Origin: Verrucomicrobiota bacterium
GTDB taxonomy: Bacteria; Verrucomicrobiota; Verrucomicrobiia; Opitutales; Opitutaceae
DNA: 60,216 bases
Direction of reading: 5' to 3'
Assembly: GCA_028293565.1 (NCBI GenBank)
Contig: JAQGON010000121.1
Location: 1-60,216 of the forward strand
Of this stretch, positions 15,819 through 25,533 are shown piece after piece. Under the pieces are notes generated by a model that was not told where the DNA came from, made no database searches, and was given only the letters and a program-made list of their open reading frames with translations. The first letter of the stretch is position 1. Each line of letters opens with the position of its first letter. Position numbers and translations under genes: made by a program.

Positions 15819-16619
15819 TTATGCTGCGAGCCGGCGCGAATATTGGCCGAAGAAAAATAGGGTCGCGCAGGCGCCTGCTAGCAGCAGGCCGGTCGCGACG
15901 CCATCAGGCACGCTTTGGGGGCTGGAACCGAAATCCGTGATGATGGGGCTCGGCGGAGCCCACGACGCGGCATTCTTGACCGATTGGTCGTAGCAAACTG
16001 TCATCTGCTGATTGACGGCCTCGCCCGTCTTCGAAGCGGCGCCACCGCTGGAAGCAGCCACCACGCCCAAGGTGTTAAAATACCCGTAGATCCATGGCTG
16101 ATAGGTGTTCGAGCCGCCAGGGACGCTGTCGACATGGTAGGTCGCGGTCACACCGATGAACGAGACGGACGAGTAGGCCTCGACGTCGAACGCGGCGACC
16201 GGCCCCAGGTGCACTTTTCCGTCGATCTGGCTGGTTAGGGAGAGCGACGTGTCCGCGGTGCCCACTACGCTCGGCGAGACCAGAGAGATCTGGATGTTCG
16301 AGATCGCGAAGTCCCCGGAGACGCCCTTCGACTCGAGCCAGGGCCAGCCGGTGGAAAACCAGGTCGACGACGAGCTGGAGTTATTGACCACGAGCCTGTC
16401 GCCATAAAGAAAATTGAAGGTGACCATGATATCGGCCCCATTTGTGACGTTGACCACGGGCGCGGAGCTGAAGTGCATATCGTAACCCAGATTGATAAAC
16501 GTGCCGAGGTCGACGTCCTGGGTCACGAGGACTGTCGAAGCCCGCGCCGGGCAGAAGGAGAGGAGTCCTGCCGCGCCGCACAGCCTGGCGAATATATAAA
16601 ATTGGGAGCGAAATGACAT
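15819..16619 (-). CDS. VPDSG-CTERM sorting-signal protein, hypothetical beta-rich ectodomain
   Basis: A 266-residue secreted protein. A signal peptide ends near residue 27 (PARAS). The ectodomain is beta-rich with many serine, valine and threonine residues and no recognised domain. The tail is VPDGV, a hydrophobic stretch containing TGLLLAGACATLFFF, and then YSRRLAA. The position of the basic residues (RR, then LAA) makes this a slightly off-pattern exosortase signal. Its own terminator follows. No exact sigma-54 site was found upstream; a GC/GG pair near 16669-16683 has 11-base instead of 12-base spacing. Confidence 0.82.
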   Translation of the reverse strand: MSFRSQFYIFARLCGAAGLLSFCPARASTVLVTQDVDLGTFINLGYDMHFSSAPVVNVTNGADIMVTFNFLYGDRLVVNNSSSSSTWFSTGWPWLESKGVSGDFAISNIQISLVSPSVVGTADTSLSLTSQIDGKVHLGPVAAFDVEAYSSVSFIGVTATYHVDSVPGGSNTYQPWIYGYFNTLGVVAASSGGAASKTGEAVNQQMTVCYDQSVKNAASWAPPSPIITDFGSSPQSVPDGVATGLLLAGACATLFFFGQYSRRLAA

Positions 16620-17099
16620 CGGAAATTGTGATTGCTACAAGCTGACGGACCCGGAGAAGTCCGACGCGTTGCACGCATTCGCCGTTTCTTTTTCACCTCG
16701 GATTCAATATAGTCCGAAGCGCGTGGTACCGAGGGTCAGTTCACCTTCGCTCTCGAGGTGATGTGCTCGGGAAATGGGGAAACTATAGACCCGGGCGACA
16801 ATAATAAGTTCGAGCGTGACGGATCATTCCCTCCGTCCAAAACCGGCCGCATACGCAACGCGCTGAGCCGGAGGCCCGCTTAATGCGATTAGGCAGGGTA
16901 ACACCCCCAGGTGAAACTCCCGCGTCGTGGCTCCGTGGCCGCGCTGCAAGGGTCCTCGCAGGTTTCGTCCTCGCGCTTCGCCTCCACTCAGCGGACCCGA
17001 GGGCGAGAGCTCTGTGTTCTCGTCGCCAAAGGTGCGACGCGCGCGGGCGCGCAACCCACGAGAACGTCCTCGATGCGGTGGGCCCCTCAACAGCCCGGC
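16620..17099. other. Intergenic region upstream of the 15.8-16.6 kb VPDSG-CTERM gene
   Basis: About 480 bases. Open frames exist on both strands (16824-17185) but look like random GC-rich frames: arginine-rich, with no domain. I see no clear terminator for the 17100-18506 gene and no recognisable promoter; this region presumably holds both. Confidence 0.4.
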
Positions 17100-18506
17100 T
17101 TATCGCACGTCGTACACTTCAATCAGGGCCACGCCGGTTGTGTTCCCCACACCGGAAACGATCGCACTGTACGATCCAGGATTGAGGGTCACGAGCATGA
17201 CGGCGTCCTTGCTGGCTGCGTCCGGCAAGGCGAAAGCGCCCACCTGGTTGAAGGCCGTCGTCAGGGCGGTGGTGCCGCCCCAGTTGTCGTTCGATTGGAT
17301 GGGCGTGGTGCCTCCCGCTGCGTAAAGGTCGAGCTGCGGATCCGCGAGCACGCCGGGGACGCCGTATTGGCCGAGGGTCGGGCCGATGGCGCGAATCAGG
17401 ACCTGCTTTGGAAGATCTCCCGCGATGACGAAGCCGGCGATCAAGACATTCGCGCCGGTCCCGACTTGGGTTCGGGTCGAGAGGTTGATCAGGCGCCCCG
17501 CCGGGGATTCCGACTGGTCGGCATCGTAGATTTCGGCAATGGCGAGGCCGTCCCCGCCGCCGATGACTGCACTATAGGCCTTGTTGGCCTGCAAAGAGCT
17601 GAGAATCACTGCATCCTTGCCCGTGTCGGTAAGGCTGAACGCGCCGAGCTGAGTGAAGAGGTTCTTGAGGATCGTCGTCCCGCCCCAGTCGTCGTTTGCC
17701 TGGAAAAGCGTTTGTCCGTCAAGAATGGTGAGCTGAGGATCCGGCAGGGTCGCACCGGCCGGAAAGTACGTCGCGATGCCGGGTCCGACGGCCCGGGCCA
17801 TGATTGACTTGCTGCCGCCCGTGATGACGAAACCGGCGATCAGGCTCTGCGCTCCGGCACCGGCTCCCGCGCGGGTCGACACGTTGACGATCCGGCTCGG
17901 AATCTGGACGTTCACATACACCGGCGTGCTCGTGAGCGTTCCCGCGACATTGGCCGCCACGGCGGTGTAGGTCCCCGAATTCGCGGAGGTGGCGGAATTG
18001 AGCGACAACGTCGAGCCCGTCGCACCTGCGATGTTGACCCCGTTGCGCTGCCACTGGATCGACGGCGACGGGGTGCCGGTGACATTGAAGCTGAGCGTCG
18101 TGCTCGTTCCCGAGAGGATCGTCGCCCCGGTCGGCTGCGTGATCGCGCTCGGGGGAATGGAGCCCAGCGAAACCACTGCGGCATCGGAGATCGCCGAACC
18201 AACGTGATTGGTGATCAGGACCGTGTAACGGCCGGCGTGGCTGGATTGGGCGTTGACGATGTTGAATGTCGCCGAAGTGGCGCCCGGGATGTCGACACCG
18301 TCCTTCTTCCACTGATACGTGAACGGTTCCGTGCCGTCGGCGATCCCGGCAATCGAAACGGTGCCGCCGAAAAGAGTCCCGACATTAACATCCGCCCGGA
18401 CGGCGGTGCTCCAAATGGAAGCCACCAGTCCCAGAACGACGCACGCGACGATCCGCCGATTTGTTCCCCAAAAGCGCCGAAAAGCCCCGAAACTTATATA
18501 AAGCAT
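17100..18506 (-). CDS. Secreted Ig-like domain protein with C-terminal NDNWG-type repeats
   Basis: A 468-residue secreted protein. Residues 1-38 are a signal sequence. Two immunoglobulin-like domains follow (about 45-110 and 118-200), each with the YQWKKDG / IQWQRNG tryptophan strand and a G.YT/Y.A late strand. The rest is two copies of a Verrucomicrobia-typical module: a first copy with AGFVITGG, ARAVGPG and NDDWGG, and a second with AGFVIAGD, IRAIGPT and NDNWGG, ending in EVYDVR. It has no sorting tail, unlike its neighbours, so it is either released or anchored differently. A role in adhesion or matrix is an inference. It lies at the edge of the sorting module, before the EPS genes. Confidence 0.85.
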   Translation of the reverse strand: MLYISFGAFRRFWGTNRRIVACVVLGLVASIWSTAVRADVNVGTLFGGTVSIAGIADGTEPFTYQWKKDGVDIPGATSATFNIVNAQSSHAGRYTVLITNHVGSAISDAAVVSLGSIPPSAITQPTGATILSGTSTTLSFNVTGTPSPSIQWQRNGVNIAGATGSTLSLNSATSANSGTYTAVAANVAGTLTSTPVYVNVQIPSRIVNVSTRAGAGAGAQSLIAGFVITGGSKSIMARAVGPGIATYFPAGATLPDPQLTILDGQTLFQANDDWGGTTILKNLFTQLGAFSLTDTGKDAVILSSLQANKAYSAVIGGGDGLAIAEIYDADQSESPAGRLINLSTRTQVGTGANVLIAGFVIAGDLPKQVLIRAIGPTLGQYGVPGVLADPQLDLYAAGGTTPIQSNDNWGGTTALTTAFNQVGAFALPDAASKDAVMLVTLNPGSYSAIVSGVGNTTGVALIEVYDVR

Positions 18507-18986
18507 GCATGAGCTAATAGTGGGCGGCCCGTTTTCTTTGCGAGCTGTAACCCACTACTGGAGTGCTAAAAACGCATGAATTTAAAACCTATTTCCGCGC
18601 CTATTATTGACAGGCTATTATATAACTTACGTATTAAAAGTGTTTTAGGGTAACATTCCTCGGGTTTTTACGATGGGTTTTTAGCAAAATCGGTAGCGGC
18701 TACCTGCTAACGATTTGCGTGCCATATTTGCCAATAATTTACAATAAACGACCCTTCGGGTGGCGAAAACAGAATCCTTAAGGATCGGAAAAATCCGCAC
18801 ACACGTACTCGAATGCAGCATTTCGTGAGGAAGCGGTTCCCGCGCGAAGAACCCGGCTGTCGCAGTCCTTCGCGTCTTCTGCGATTCAACCGCGCTGGCA
18901 AAACGCAAAGACTCAAAGATTCGAAGCGCAATTCACCGACGAAAGCGGCTGCGATTCTATTGCAGCCGCGCGGGACGGCTTGGAGC
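18507..18986. other. AT-rich intergenic boundary between sorting module and EPS genes
   Basis: About 480 bases. The part from 18560 to 18780 is markedly AT-rich. A partial -24/-12 element on the minus strand (18709-18724) has a perfect TGGCACG but TCGTT instead of TTGCT, and is over 200 bases from the Ig-like gene. No gene, tRNA or strong hairpin is evident. Confidence 0.45.
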
Positions 18987-20357
18987 TTACCAGTTCGCCC
19001 GAATCCAGAACGGCCACAGCGGGCGCTGCAGGGATCGCACTCGCGGTGCAATCCGCATGAAGACAATCCGGTAGTAAACGAAATCAAGAATCCTCGCGCA
19101 GAGGGTGAAGAGCCGGACTTTCACCGCTGAGGCGGTCCCGCGCCGCACAAATTGCAGCGTACGGAGCGGAAATTCACTAGCTCCATGGTGGACCTTGTAG
19201 GCGTAGTGTCCGCGCCCGCCCTCGATCACGGTGACTCCTTCCGAGATCAGCGCGTCGACCATCTTGACCAGGCCCATCGTGCCCAGGCTCAGGCGATCCC
19301 ATTCAGCGCTGCGCACGCGGGAGGGAAGGCGCCAATAGACCGTTTTCCCGAAGACAAAACAGTACTGCGCCGAAATCACGGCGTCATCGGCAAGGATGCG
19401 ATAGAATCGAACGCACCCGCGGCCCGCGAGCGCATGAATCAGTTCGCGATTGAACTCCACGGCGTGCGGCCAGTCGCCGAAATGCCCGAGTTTTCCGTCA
19501 GTCCGCCATTGCGTCTCGTGCTGGCGGCAAAATTCTTCGAATGCCGGCGTTGCCCGTTCCTCGTCCGAGATGACATCAAACGTGATCCGATGTGCCTTGG
19601 AGCTCTGGTCCATCATCCGCTTGAAATTGCTCCGCTGTTTTTTATCCAGCTGCTTGAGGTAGGTTTCGAAACTGTCGGGCAAGGCGAAATAGGTATTGCA
19701 CGAATCCCCGCGGGCGCGCACATCGCCGACGATTTCCGGCATTTGGCGGCCGAGCGCCACCAACTGGTCGATCCGGGCATTGGGTCCGGAAAGCGGCCCG
19801 ATCAGCACGAGGTCGCAGGCGCACTCTTCGACGAAGTACCGCAGAACGCGGCCGACAGCTGCTTCAATGAACTCGGGCAGAATCGCGAGATTGCTCAGGT
19901 TGAGCGTATAGTCCGTCCCGACTGGCTTCGCGATGCGCAGGGCTGCGGGACCGATCCGCAGATTCTCGACAAATCCCGGAAACACGCCGATCAGCCGATC
20001 CTGCTCAAAGAAAAGCTGGACGTGCAGCTGCCGTTTGGTTCCGTAATATTTCCACCAGATCTCGCACCACTCGAATGTCTGATAAATGTCGGCGCCCGAC
20101 TGCGCGACCACGGCATTCCACGCATCGCGGAACGGCTCGGCCTCGTTAAACGAATGCAGCACGCGCACCGCTGCATCCTTGGCGGGTTTGGAAGAGGAGG
20201 ATGACTTCGAGTCGCCGGAGAACGCTTCAATTGACTGTTGGAAAAGGGTGCTTTCGCGGGTCATATTCGGCTCGGAGGACCAAAGTGAACGGGAGAACGG
20301 TTGCACGGTGGCTTCGGTAAGCGGCGCTTGGACAAGGTGCTTCAGATCCGGAGCCAT
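18987..20357 (-). CDS. GNAT-type acyltransferase, CelD/BcsL-like family (copy 1)
   Basis: A 456-residue cytoplasmic protein of the double-GNAT CelD/BcsL type found in EPS clusters, where members are thought to transfer acyl groups to the polymer or its precursors. Diagnostic blocks are YQTFEWCEIWWKYYG (about 92-106), GHFGDWP (291-297) and GRGHYAYK (381-388). The same three blocks recur at 29.6-30.8 kb, in the C-terminal half of the 32.0-34.2 kb gene, and at 40.0-41.2 kb. This copy is most like the fused one. The N-terminal 60 residues are low-complexity, with an SSSSS run; a later ATG at 20264 is possible. Donor and acceptor are unknown. Confidence 0.82.
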   Translation of the reverse strand: MAPDLKHLVQAPLTEATVQPFSRSLWSSEPNMTRESTLFQQSIEAFSGDSKSSSSSKPAKDAAVRVLHSFNEAEPFRDAWNAVVAQSGADIYQTFEWCEIWWKYYGTKRQLHVQLFFEQDRLIGVFPGFVENLRIGPAALRIAKPVGTDYTLNLSNLAILPEFIEAAVGRVLRYFVEECACDLVLIGPLSGPNARIDQLVALGRQMPEIVGDVRARGDSCNTYFALPDSFETYLKQLDKKQRSNFKRMMDQSSKAHRITFDVISDEERATPAFEEFCRQHETQWRTDGKLGHFGDWPHAVEFNRELIHALAGRGCVRFYRILADDAVISAQYCFVFGKTVYWRLPSRVRSAEWDRLSLGTMGLVKMVDALISEGVTVIEGGRGHYAYKVHHGASEFPLRTLQFVRRGTASAVKVRLFTLCARILDFVYYRIVFMRIAPRVRSLQRPLWPFWIRANW

Positions 20358-20548
20358 GGTGCGCGCGAGATATTAACGCGACATGTCGGCGCCAGCTGTG
20401 CGGAGGAGTCCCCGGAGAGAACGGACGGGACCACCATCGGGGAGGGCAATCGCATCGCGCTAAGCATACCCGGAAATGCGGGCTCTGTATGTCGGACCCT
20501 GGCGCAATTTCCTGTCAGGCGAAGCCCTACATTTCCCTTTTACGGGCG

Positions 20549-21832
20549 TCAACGAGCCAAAGGCATCTTCACCGGCTTGGCATTCTGCTCATCAAGGCGC
20601 AGCCGCCGATAAATTTTCCGCCGAAAAATCCTGCGAATGGTTCCCACCGTTGAGCGGAGTTTGCCGAACAGGGGTTGAATCTTCCAGCAGTGCCAGAGAT
20701 CAATTCCTTCCAAGCGCGTCACCGGCAGCCGCAGGAGGCGCATGGCTGCTCGACGACCCCAGACTTCGCCTTTCTTTGCCAGCAATCCCGCCTGCGATTT
20801 CGAGAGTTTCCAATTTTCAGCAGCTATCAGCGACAGATATCCCGCTGCAATCGCTCCTTCGATGATTTCGCGACCGCGCGTCGTCCTCGCCACAATCAGG
20901 GAAAATCCCGGATTCTTTCCGTCGGGCGCTTCGTACCACGGATCTCCGCAGCTGATGTCGGCCTGTTCGCCGGTGCCATCCGGCCACAGCAACACTGACC
21001 AGGGACGATACGCCTGCAGGAACGCCCAGCTTTCGCTGTAGGTGAGCTTGGCGGCGGGATTCGCCGCGCCTTTCACCGTGGGTGCGAAGTGTCCGGGCCA
21101 TCCATGGCCGCGATAGCGCAGGTCTACCACGCTCCCCGGTTCGATCCCGAGCTTTTGCAGCAACGCTTCGGTGCCGCGGGTCGCCGGACTTTCCGCGCAA
21201 AAAAACGAGAGGGTGACGCCAATCTTTCGATCGAGCTCGGGACGGAGCTTGCGGGCATTGCGGACGCCGGAAATCTCCGAGGGCTTGCCGATGACGACAC
21301 AGGGCGACGGGGCGGACTCCACCGACCCCAATCCGTTGCAGACCGATGCCGGCGAATATCGCGATCCCGTCGCTGCCAACAACTCGGTCTGGGTCCGGCT
21401 GAGACGCGTGAGGTTCCGGATCGGATCGTTCGGATCCTGCGCAGAATGCAGGACGCCGTGCATGCCGAGTTTTTCCAGACAATAGACGGAGATCGCGGTC
21501 AGTGCGCCTCCTGACGAGCCTTTGTAGCGAATTTCCGGATTCACCGCGTACCCTTCCCAGATTGCCGCAACCGGCCCCCATTCCTTGGTGAATGCGTCGT
21601 CCGTTCCACTGGGCGTTCCCTCCGAAGGTCGGAAATCGCTCTGCACAGCGGGACAGACGTCCAGGCACTCCCGGCACGAGCCGCAATCATCGGCTTTCAC
21701 CACCGGTCGAATCCCCTCTTTCAGAAAGTCGACAAGCGTTACGCGGTCATCCGGGCAGATGTATGCGCACGCGCCACACCCGAGGCAGAGGCGCCAGTCG
21801 ACCACATGAGAGAGCTTCTGGATTCGAGGCAT
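20549..21832 (-). CDS. Coenzyme F420 hydrogenase/dehydrogenase beta-subunit-like iron-sulfur protein
   Basis: A 427-residue protein. The N-terminus has two [4Fe-4S] ferredoxin motifs, CLGCGACAYICP (about residues 16-27) and CGSCRECLDVCP (about 49-60). The rest is the FrhB/FdhB-type domain (GSSGGALTAISVY, FFCAESPATRG, RYRGHGWPG). Such proteins are commonly encoded next to polysaccharide pyruvyltransferases in EPS clusters, as here, 37 bases downstream of one. A redox role in sugar modification is suspected, but the substrate is not known. F420 use is not implied. The ATG at 21832 is preferred because an upstream ATG would overlap the preceding gene. Confidence 0.85.
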   Translation of the reverse strand: MPRIQKLSHVVDWRLCLGCGACAYICPDDRVTLVDFLKEGIRPVVKADDCGSCRECLDVCPAVQSDFRPSEGTPSGTDDAFTKEWGPVAAIWEGYAVNPEIRYKGSSGGALTAISVYCLEKLGMHGVLHSAQDPNDPIRNLTRLSRTQTELLAATGSRYSPASVCNGLGSVESAPSPCVVIGKPSEISGVRNARKLRPELDRKIGVTLSFFCAESPATRGTEALLQKLGIEPGSVVDLRYRGHGWPGHFAPTVKGAANPAAKLTYSESWAFLQAYRPWSVLLWPDGTGEQADISCGDPWYEAPDGKNPGFSLIVARTTRGREIIEGAIAAGYLSLIAAENWKLSKSQAGLLAKKGEVWGRRAAMRLLRLPVTRLEGIDLWHCWKIQPLFGKLRSTVGTIRRIFRRKIYRRLRLDEQNAKPVKMPLAR

Positions 21833-21869
21833 GAAAATCGGTTTCCGACGGGATGCGCCGTCTCGCGAA

Positions 21870-23210
21870 TCAACTGACGGCCGGCTTCCCGGCACATGTC
21901 GCGATCAATGTCTCGAACACGCCGCGCAACTGCGCGCGGGCGGCATCGGCGTGTTGTTTCAAGGTGGCCCGCACGTCTTCCCGCTGCAGATATAATTCAA
22001 GAATCCGCGCGACGGCCTCCTCGTTCGTGGCGTCGCGCGCATCCACGACCCATGACTCCATGCCCACGGATTCGAACACCCCTGCAAATTTCATGCTGTA
22101 GGCCACGCCCACGCAGGGAACGCCTTGCGAGAGAGCGGCAATGCAGGCGTGCATTCGGGATCCAATGAAAAAATCGCACTGGCTAATCACGCCCTTGATC
22201 TCGTACTGGTCGTATTCCTGATCGACGATCCTGACCCGGGTGCGCAGGCCTGCCGGAAGCGAATCGCGCAGCTTGTGCGACGCCTCGGGATCGCTCTCGA
22301 CGTCGCCGTTGGGCGCGAACGTATGCGGAACGAGCCAGACTTCATTGGGATGATTTTGCAGGAGAGCCGTCACGAGTACCGGAAGAAAAGACGCATAGTC
22401 GAGCTTGAGGCCAAACATGTTCCGGCCGGTGTAGCCGCCGTTGTACATCAAGCCATTGACGTTCAGCCCGATGATGTTTTTTGCGCCCGCTGGGGACAGG
22501 GGGGGGGCCATCCTGATCTCCCGGAGCCGGATCGACTCGAGTGAAAACGCCACATCGGGCGAAAGCAGCACCGTTTTGTTTGGACCGGCGAGTTCCTGGG
22601 CGATGGCGCGGCTCTTCTTGTCACGGGCAATGATGACCGACGACCTCCGCAGGAGAAATCGCGCCATGCAGCGTGCCAGCGGGTGTTTGTAGGGACCGTA
22701 GGTCTGCGGGAATTGGACGATCGATCCCTTGACGAGCCAGACGCAGAAGTCGGTGACGAACGTGAAGGTCAGGCCTTTCAGCCCGTAGATGTCGCTGAAG
22801 CTGTCGCCGCCATGCACATCTCCCACGAAATCCGCGGACGCCACGGTTCCGATCCATCGATTCGAGCGTGTCAGCCATCCGCGAAAACTCCGGAAGGGCA
22901 GGAGGCGGTGAAGGATTGCGCCCACCAGGATGCCGACCAGGTGTTCGCCCGGCGCCGAGCGGGGAGAGAGACGATGGTTGACGACCGGAATCTGTCGCAG
23001 CTCTCCATTGACTCGAAATGTGGCCGGCTGACGGTCGCGATTGCCGATCAGCAGCACCAAATGGGCGCCGGGGGCGGCCCGGCCGCAAAGGTCGACAAGC
23101 GACGCGCCCAAGGCGAGGACGCCGCGGTTGCCGGAGCTCACCGGGACACCCATGATGGCGATCGTCGGAACGCGCGGATGAAGAGAGGAGCTGGGACGGG
23201 TTTGAGGCAT
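21870..23210 (-). CDS. Polysaccharide pyruvyltransferase family protein
   Basis: A 446-residue protein of the WcaK/CsaB family, which adds ketal-linked pyruvate to sugars using phosphoenolpyruvate. The signature near residues 365-390, GSRMHACIAALSQGVPCVGVAYSMKF, is diagnostic. An early GNRGVLALGASL and a mid HGGDSFSD match the usual GN.GD and GGG elements with changes (GNRG for GN.GD). It pairs with the iron-sulfur protein downstream and follows an acetyltransferase gene. Some members of this family act on other donors, so the pyruvyl activity is family knowledge rather than proof. Confidence 0.88.
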   Translation of the reverse strand: MPQTRPSSSLHPRVPTIAIMGVPVSSGNRGVLALGASLVDLCGRAAPGAHLVLLIGNRDRQPATFRVNGELRQIPVVNHRLSPRSAPGEHLVGILVGAILHRLLPFRSFRGWLTRSNRWIGTVASADFVGDVHGGDSFSDIYGLKGLTFTFVTDFCVWLVKGSIVQFPQTYGPYKHPLARCMARFLLRRSSVIIARDKKSRAIAQELAGPNKTVLLSPDVAFSLESIRLREIRMAPPLSPAGAKNIIGLNVNGLMYNGGYTGRNMFGLKLDYASFLPVLVTALLQNHPNEVWLVPHTFAPNGDVESDPEASHKLRDSLPAGLRTRVRIVDQEYDQYEIKGVISQCDFFIGSRMHACIAALSQGVPCVGVAYSMKFAGVFESVGMESWVVDARDATNEEAVARILELYLQREDVRATLKQHADAARAQLRGVFETLIATCAGKPAVS

Positions 23211-23229
23211 GCGCGCAGCGACCGGGAGA

Positions 23230-23928
23230 TTATCGTGACTGAGCCTTGGAGCTCAAATGATCCCGCAGGCGTTGGGCATTTTCCACGGAGGCATTTTCCA
23301 GGAAAAGGGGCAGGAATGGCAGCAGTTCCTCAACCGGAAATTTCGACCACCGGCTCTCGAGCAGGACCTTTTGCACTTCGATCGGGAAACGCTCCCCAAT
23401 CTGTCGCGCCGGATTCCCGGCGACGATCGCGAAGGGCGCGACGTCCTTGGTCACGATCGAACCGGCCCCGACCACGCAGCCGGTTCCCAGGGTCCGGCAT
23501 CGCGGAGTGACGATCGCGTTCGCGCCAATCCAAACGTCATCGCCGACGACCAGCACGTTTTCCTGGTCCAGCGGAATTGAATCGCTCGCGAGTACGCCGA
23601 GCGCAGAATTATAGAAGCAGGGATGCTGGGCGACGCGGCCGCTCGGATGATTGCGGCGGAAGAAAAGGACTCCGGCCGCGATCGAACAGTAGGACCCGAT
23701 TTGCGTCCCGAAGGGAAGCGATTCGAAGAATTCGATCGGCGCATAACTGTAGGGGCCGATTTCAATCTCCCGATATTTTCGGTTCAGCTCGCGGTACGTG
23801 ACCGACTGCATGGGGCCGCCCTCCAGGCCGCAAACTGTCCGCATGGACCGATCCCGAATTCTCGGGACCGAGGCCAAGGCACGAAAAGCCGCCGCGAAAG
23901 GGGATTGGCGAACCAGAACGCGCCTCAT
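23230..23928 (-). CDS. Left-handed beta-helix (hexapeptide) O-acetyltransferase, CatB-related
   Basis: A 232-residue protein with hexapeptide-repeat patterns (IGSYCSIAAGVLFF, VGDDVWIGANAIVTP, GTGCVVGAGSIVTKDVAPFAIVAGNPAR). The last is the hallmark of the CatB/LbetaH acetyltransferases that move acetyl from acetyl-CoA to sugar hydroxyls. The His expected in the catalytic loop is plausibly in FRRNHPSG. The last 50 residues form an alpha-helical tail. It lies 19 bases upstream of the pyruvyltransferase, on the opposite side from the flippase. It is probably an EPS O-acetyltransferase. The N-terminal 40 residues are basic, and the start could be later (ATG at 23844 or 23811). Confidence 0.84.
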   Translation of the reverse strand: MRRVLVRQSPFAAAFRALASVPRIRDRSMRTVCGLEGGPMQSVTYRELNRKYREIEIGPYSYAPIEFFESLPFGTQIGSYCSIAAGVLFFRRNHPSGRVAQHPCFYNSALGVLASDSIPLDQENVLVVGDDVWIGANAIVTPRCRTLGTGCVVGAGSIVTKDVAPFAIVAGNPARQIGERFPIEVQKVLLESRWSKFPVEELLPFLPLFLENASVENAQRLRDHLSSKAQSR

Positions 23929-23998
23929 GGCGTTCTTCCTCTTTGCCGGAAGCCGCGACCGGAAGCGTTTCGAAAACTCTGCGATCGGTTCAAACGAT

Positions 23999-25462
23999 TC
24001 AGGGGTTCAAAGGTACCGGATTGAGCTTGGGTTGGTCGCGTCTCATGACAGCGGTGACGAGCATCCGCGTGGCCTCGGGAAACGCGAAGGCGGCCACTAC
24101 GAGGGAAACGACGAGGATCGTCAATCCGCAGCTCGCCGCCACCAGAAGGCTCCAATGTCTTGAACCCGCCAAGGCGAGGATGAGGCCCCCGCCGACAAAA
24201 ACAAAAAGATAGCCGATGGCACCCCCCATCTCCCTCAGGTGCACATGCTGTCGGCGGCTCAAACGCACCACCGACACGGCTGCGGCGGCGAGTTCGGCGC
24301 ATAACGCGCAGGCGGCGATGAGATTCACGCTGCCGCCGAGCACGGCGACCGTCGCGGCCAGGGGCAGGCTGATGCCGCGACAGAGGTTCGAGTAAAGCTG
24401 GTTCATCGTGTCCGCGCGTGCCATCGAGGCGATCGCCGGCACGATCCGCAGGAAGCGGACGGCCGCCGCCGCGCCGAGGAGGGCCATGAGAATTCCAAGA
24501 TCCGTGTATTTCGGACCGTAGACGACCGCGGCGAATTGTTCGCCGGCGACGATCAGGGGAAGGGTGAGGGCCACCGCCACGATGCCCGCGTACTGCATGC
24601 AGGTCCGGAATCGCTTGGTGAACTGGCCCAAGTCGTCCTGGGCGCGCGCCAGAATGGGCAGCATGAGCGTTGAGGCCACCCCCGCGAAGATGGTTCCGGG
24701 AATGCTGACGAGCGAGAGCGCCAGTGCGTAGGCGGCGAGGTTTTCCAGCGAGAGGAAGGCCCCGACCAGGATCTGGTCCGCCTGCTGGCTCGCAAAAATC
24801 AGGAGGCCATTGAGCAGAAGGGGCCAGCCAAACCCCCACATCTTGACGATGTATGCCCGCTCCCAGGCCCAGCGATAAGGACGCTTGGCCAGCAGATGAG
24901 TGGTGACGATTGCCATCAGCGCCTTGGCGACCATGAGCCACACAATGACCCGGAAATCGCCGAGCCATTTGGCCATCGGCCATGCCGCCAGCGTGATGAC
25001 GGTTTGCGGAACCAGCTCGTAAAGGGCGGTCGGCAGGTAGTTCAAATCCCGCTGCTGGCGGAAATAATCGAGATGTTCGAAACCCCTGGCCAAGGGGACG
25101 ACGGCCAGAATCACGAACGCCCAGGTGATGTGGGAAACGTGCATGGCTTTCGCCATCGGATAGCTGAGGGCGAGGATCAGGAGCGCCCCGCCCACCGAGA
25201 GCACAAACTGGAAGGCCTGCGACGTTGCTCCGTACGCCACGGAGCCTCCTTCCTTCGATTGGACGATTTGCTGCCCGAAAGCCATCCGGCCGGCGACCTC
25301 GAGCATCACCACGGTCATGCTGAAAACCGCCGCCAGCCCAAAATCGGCCTTCGCCAGCGTGCGCGCGAGGATGATGTTGCGCGCGAAGGAAAGCCCGTAG
25401 CTCACGAGCTGCCCCAAGGTCAAAATCATCGTTCCCCGGAGCAGTTGGCGCGAATCACCCAT
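23999..25462 (-). CDS. Oligosaccharide flippase (Wzx/MOP superfamily)
   Basis: A 487-residue membrane protein with 12-14 predicted transmembrane helices. The N-terminal segment, LRGTMILTLGQLVSYGLSF, is typical of polysaccharide flippases. It should move the lipid-linked EPS repeat unit across the inner membrane for the Wzy-type polymerase at 27.1-28.4 kb. There is only one flippase in the window. ATG 25462 is chosen over a TTG five codons earlier. Confidence 0.9.
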   Translation of the reverse strand: MGDSRQLLRGTMILTLGQLVSYGLSFARNIILARTLAKADFGLAAVFSMTVVMLEVAGRMAFGQQIVQSKEGGSVAYGATSQAFQFVLSVGGALLILALSYPMAKAMHVSHITWAFVILAVVPLARGFEHLDYFRQQRDLNYLPTALYELVPQTVITLAAWPMAKWLGDFRVIVWLMVAKALMAIVTTHLLAKRPYRWAWERAYIVKMWGFGWPLLLNGLLIFASQQADQILVGAFLSLENLAAYALALSLVSIPGTIFAGVASTLMLPILARAQDDLGQFTKRFRTCMQYAGIVAVALTLPLIVAGEQFAAVVYGPKYTDLGILMALLGAAAAVRFLRIVPAIASMARADTMNQLYSNLCRGISLPLAATVAVLGGSVNLIAACALCAELAAAAVSVVRLSRRQHVHLREMGGAIGYLFVFVGGGLILALAGSRHWSLLVAASCGLTILVVSLVVAAFAFPEATRMLVTAVMRRDQPKLNPVPLNP

Positions 25463-25533
25463 GCGTGGCAGTATCAATACAAATTCTGGAAGCGGCCCCT
25501 CGCGTCAAGGAACCGCAGCAGTCGACTCGAGCG

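Noticed and set aside
18609-18640. TTGACA followed by an AT-rich stretch as a sigma-70 promoter
   Set aside because: No -10 match of acceptable quality at 16-18 bases and no plus-strand gene downstream.
18709-18724. Partial -24/-12 element upstream of the Ig-like gene (minus strand)
   Set aside because: The upstream half is TGGCACG but the -12 half is TCGTT, lacking the essential GC, and it lies over 200 bases from the start.
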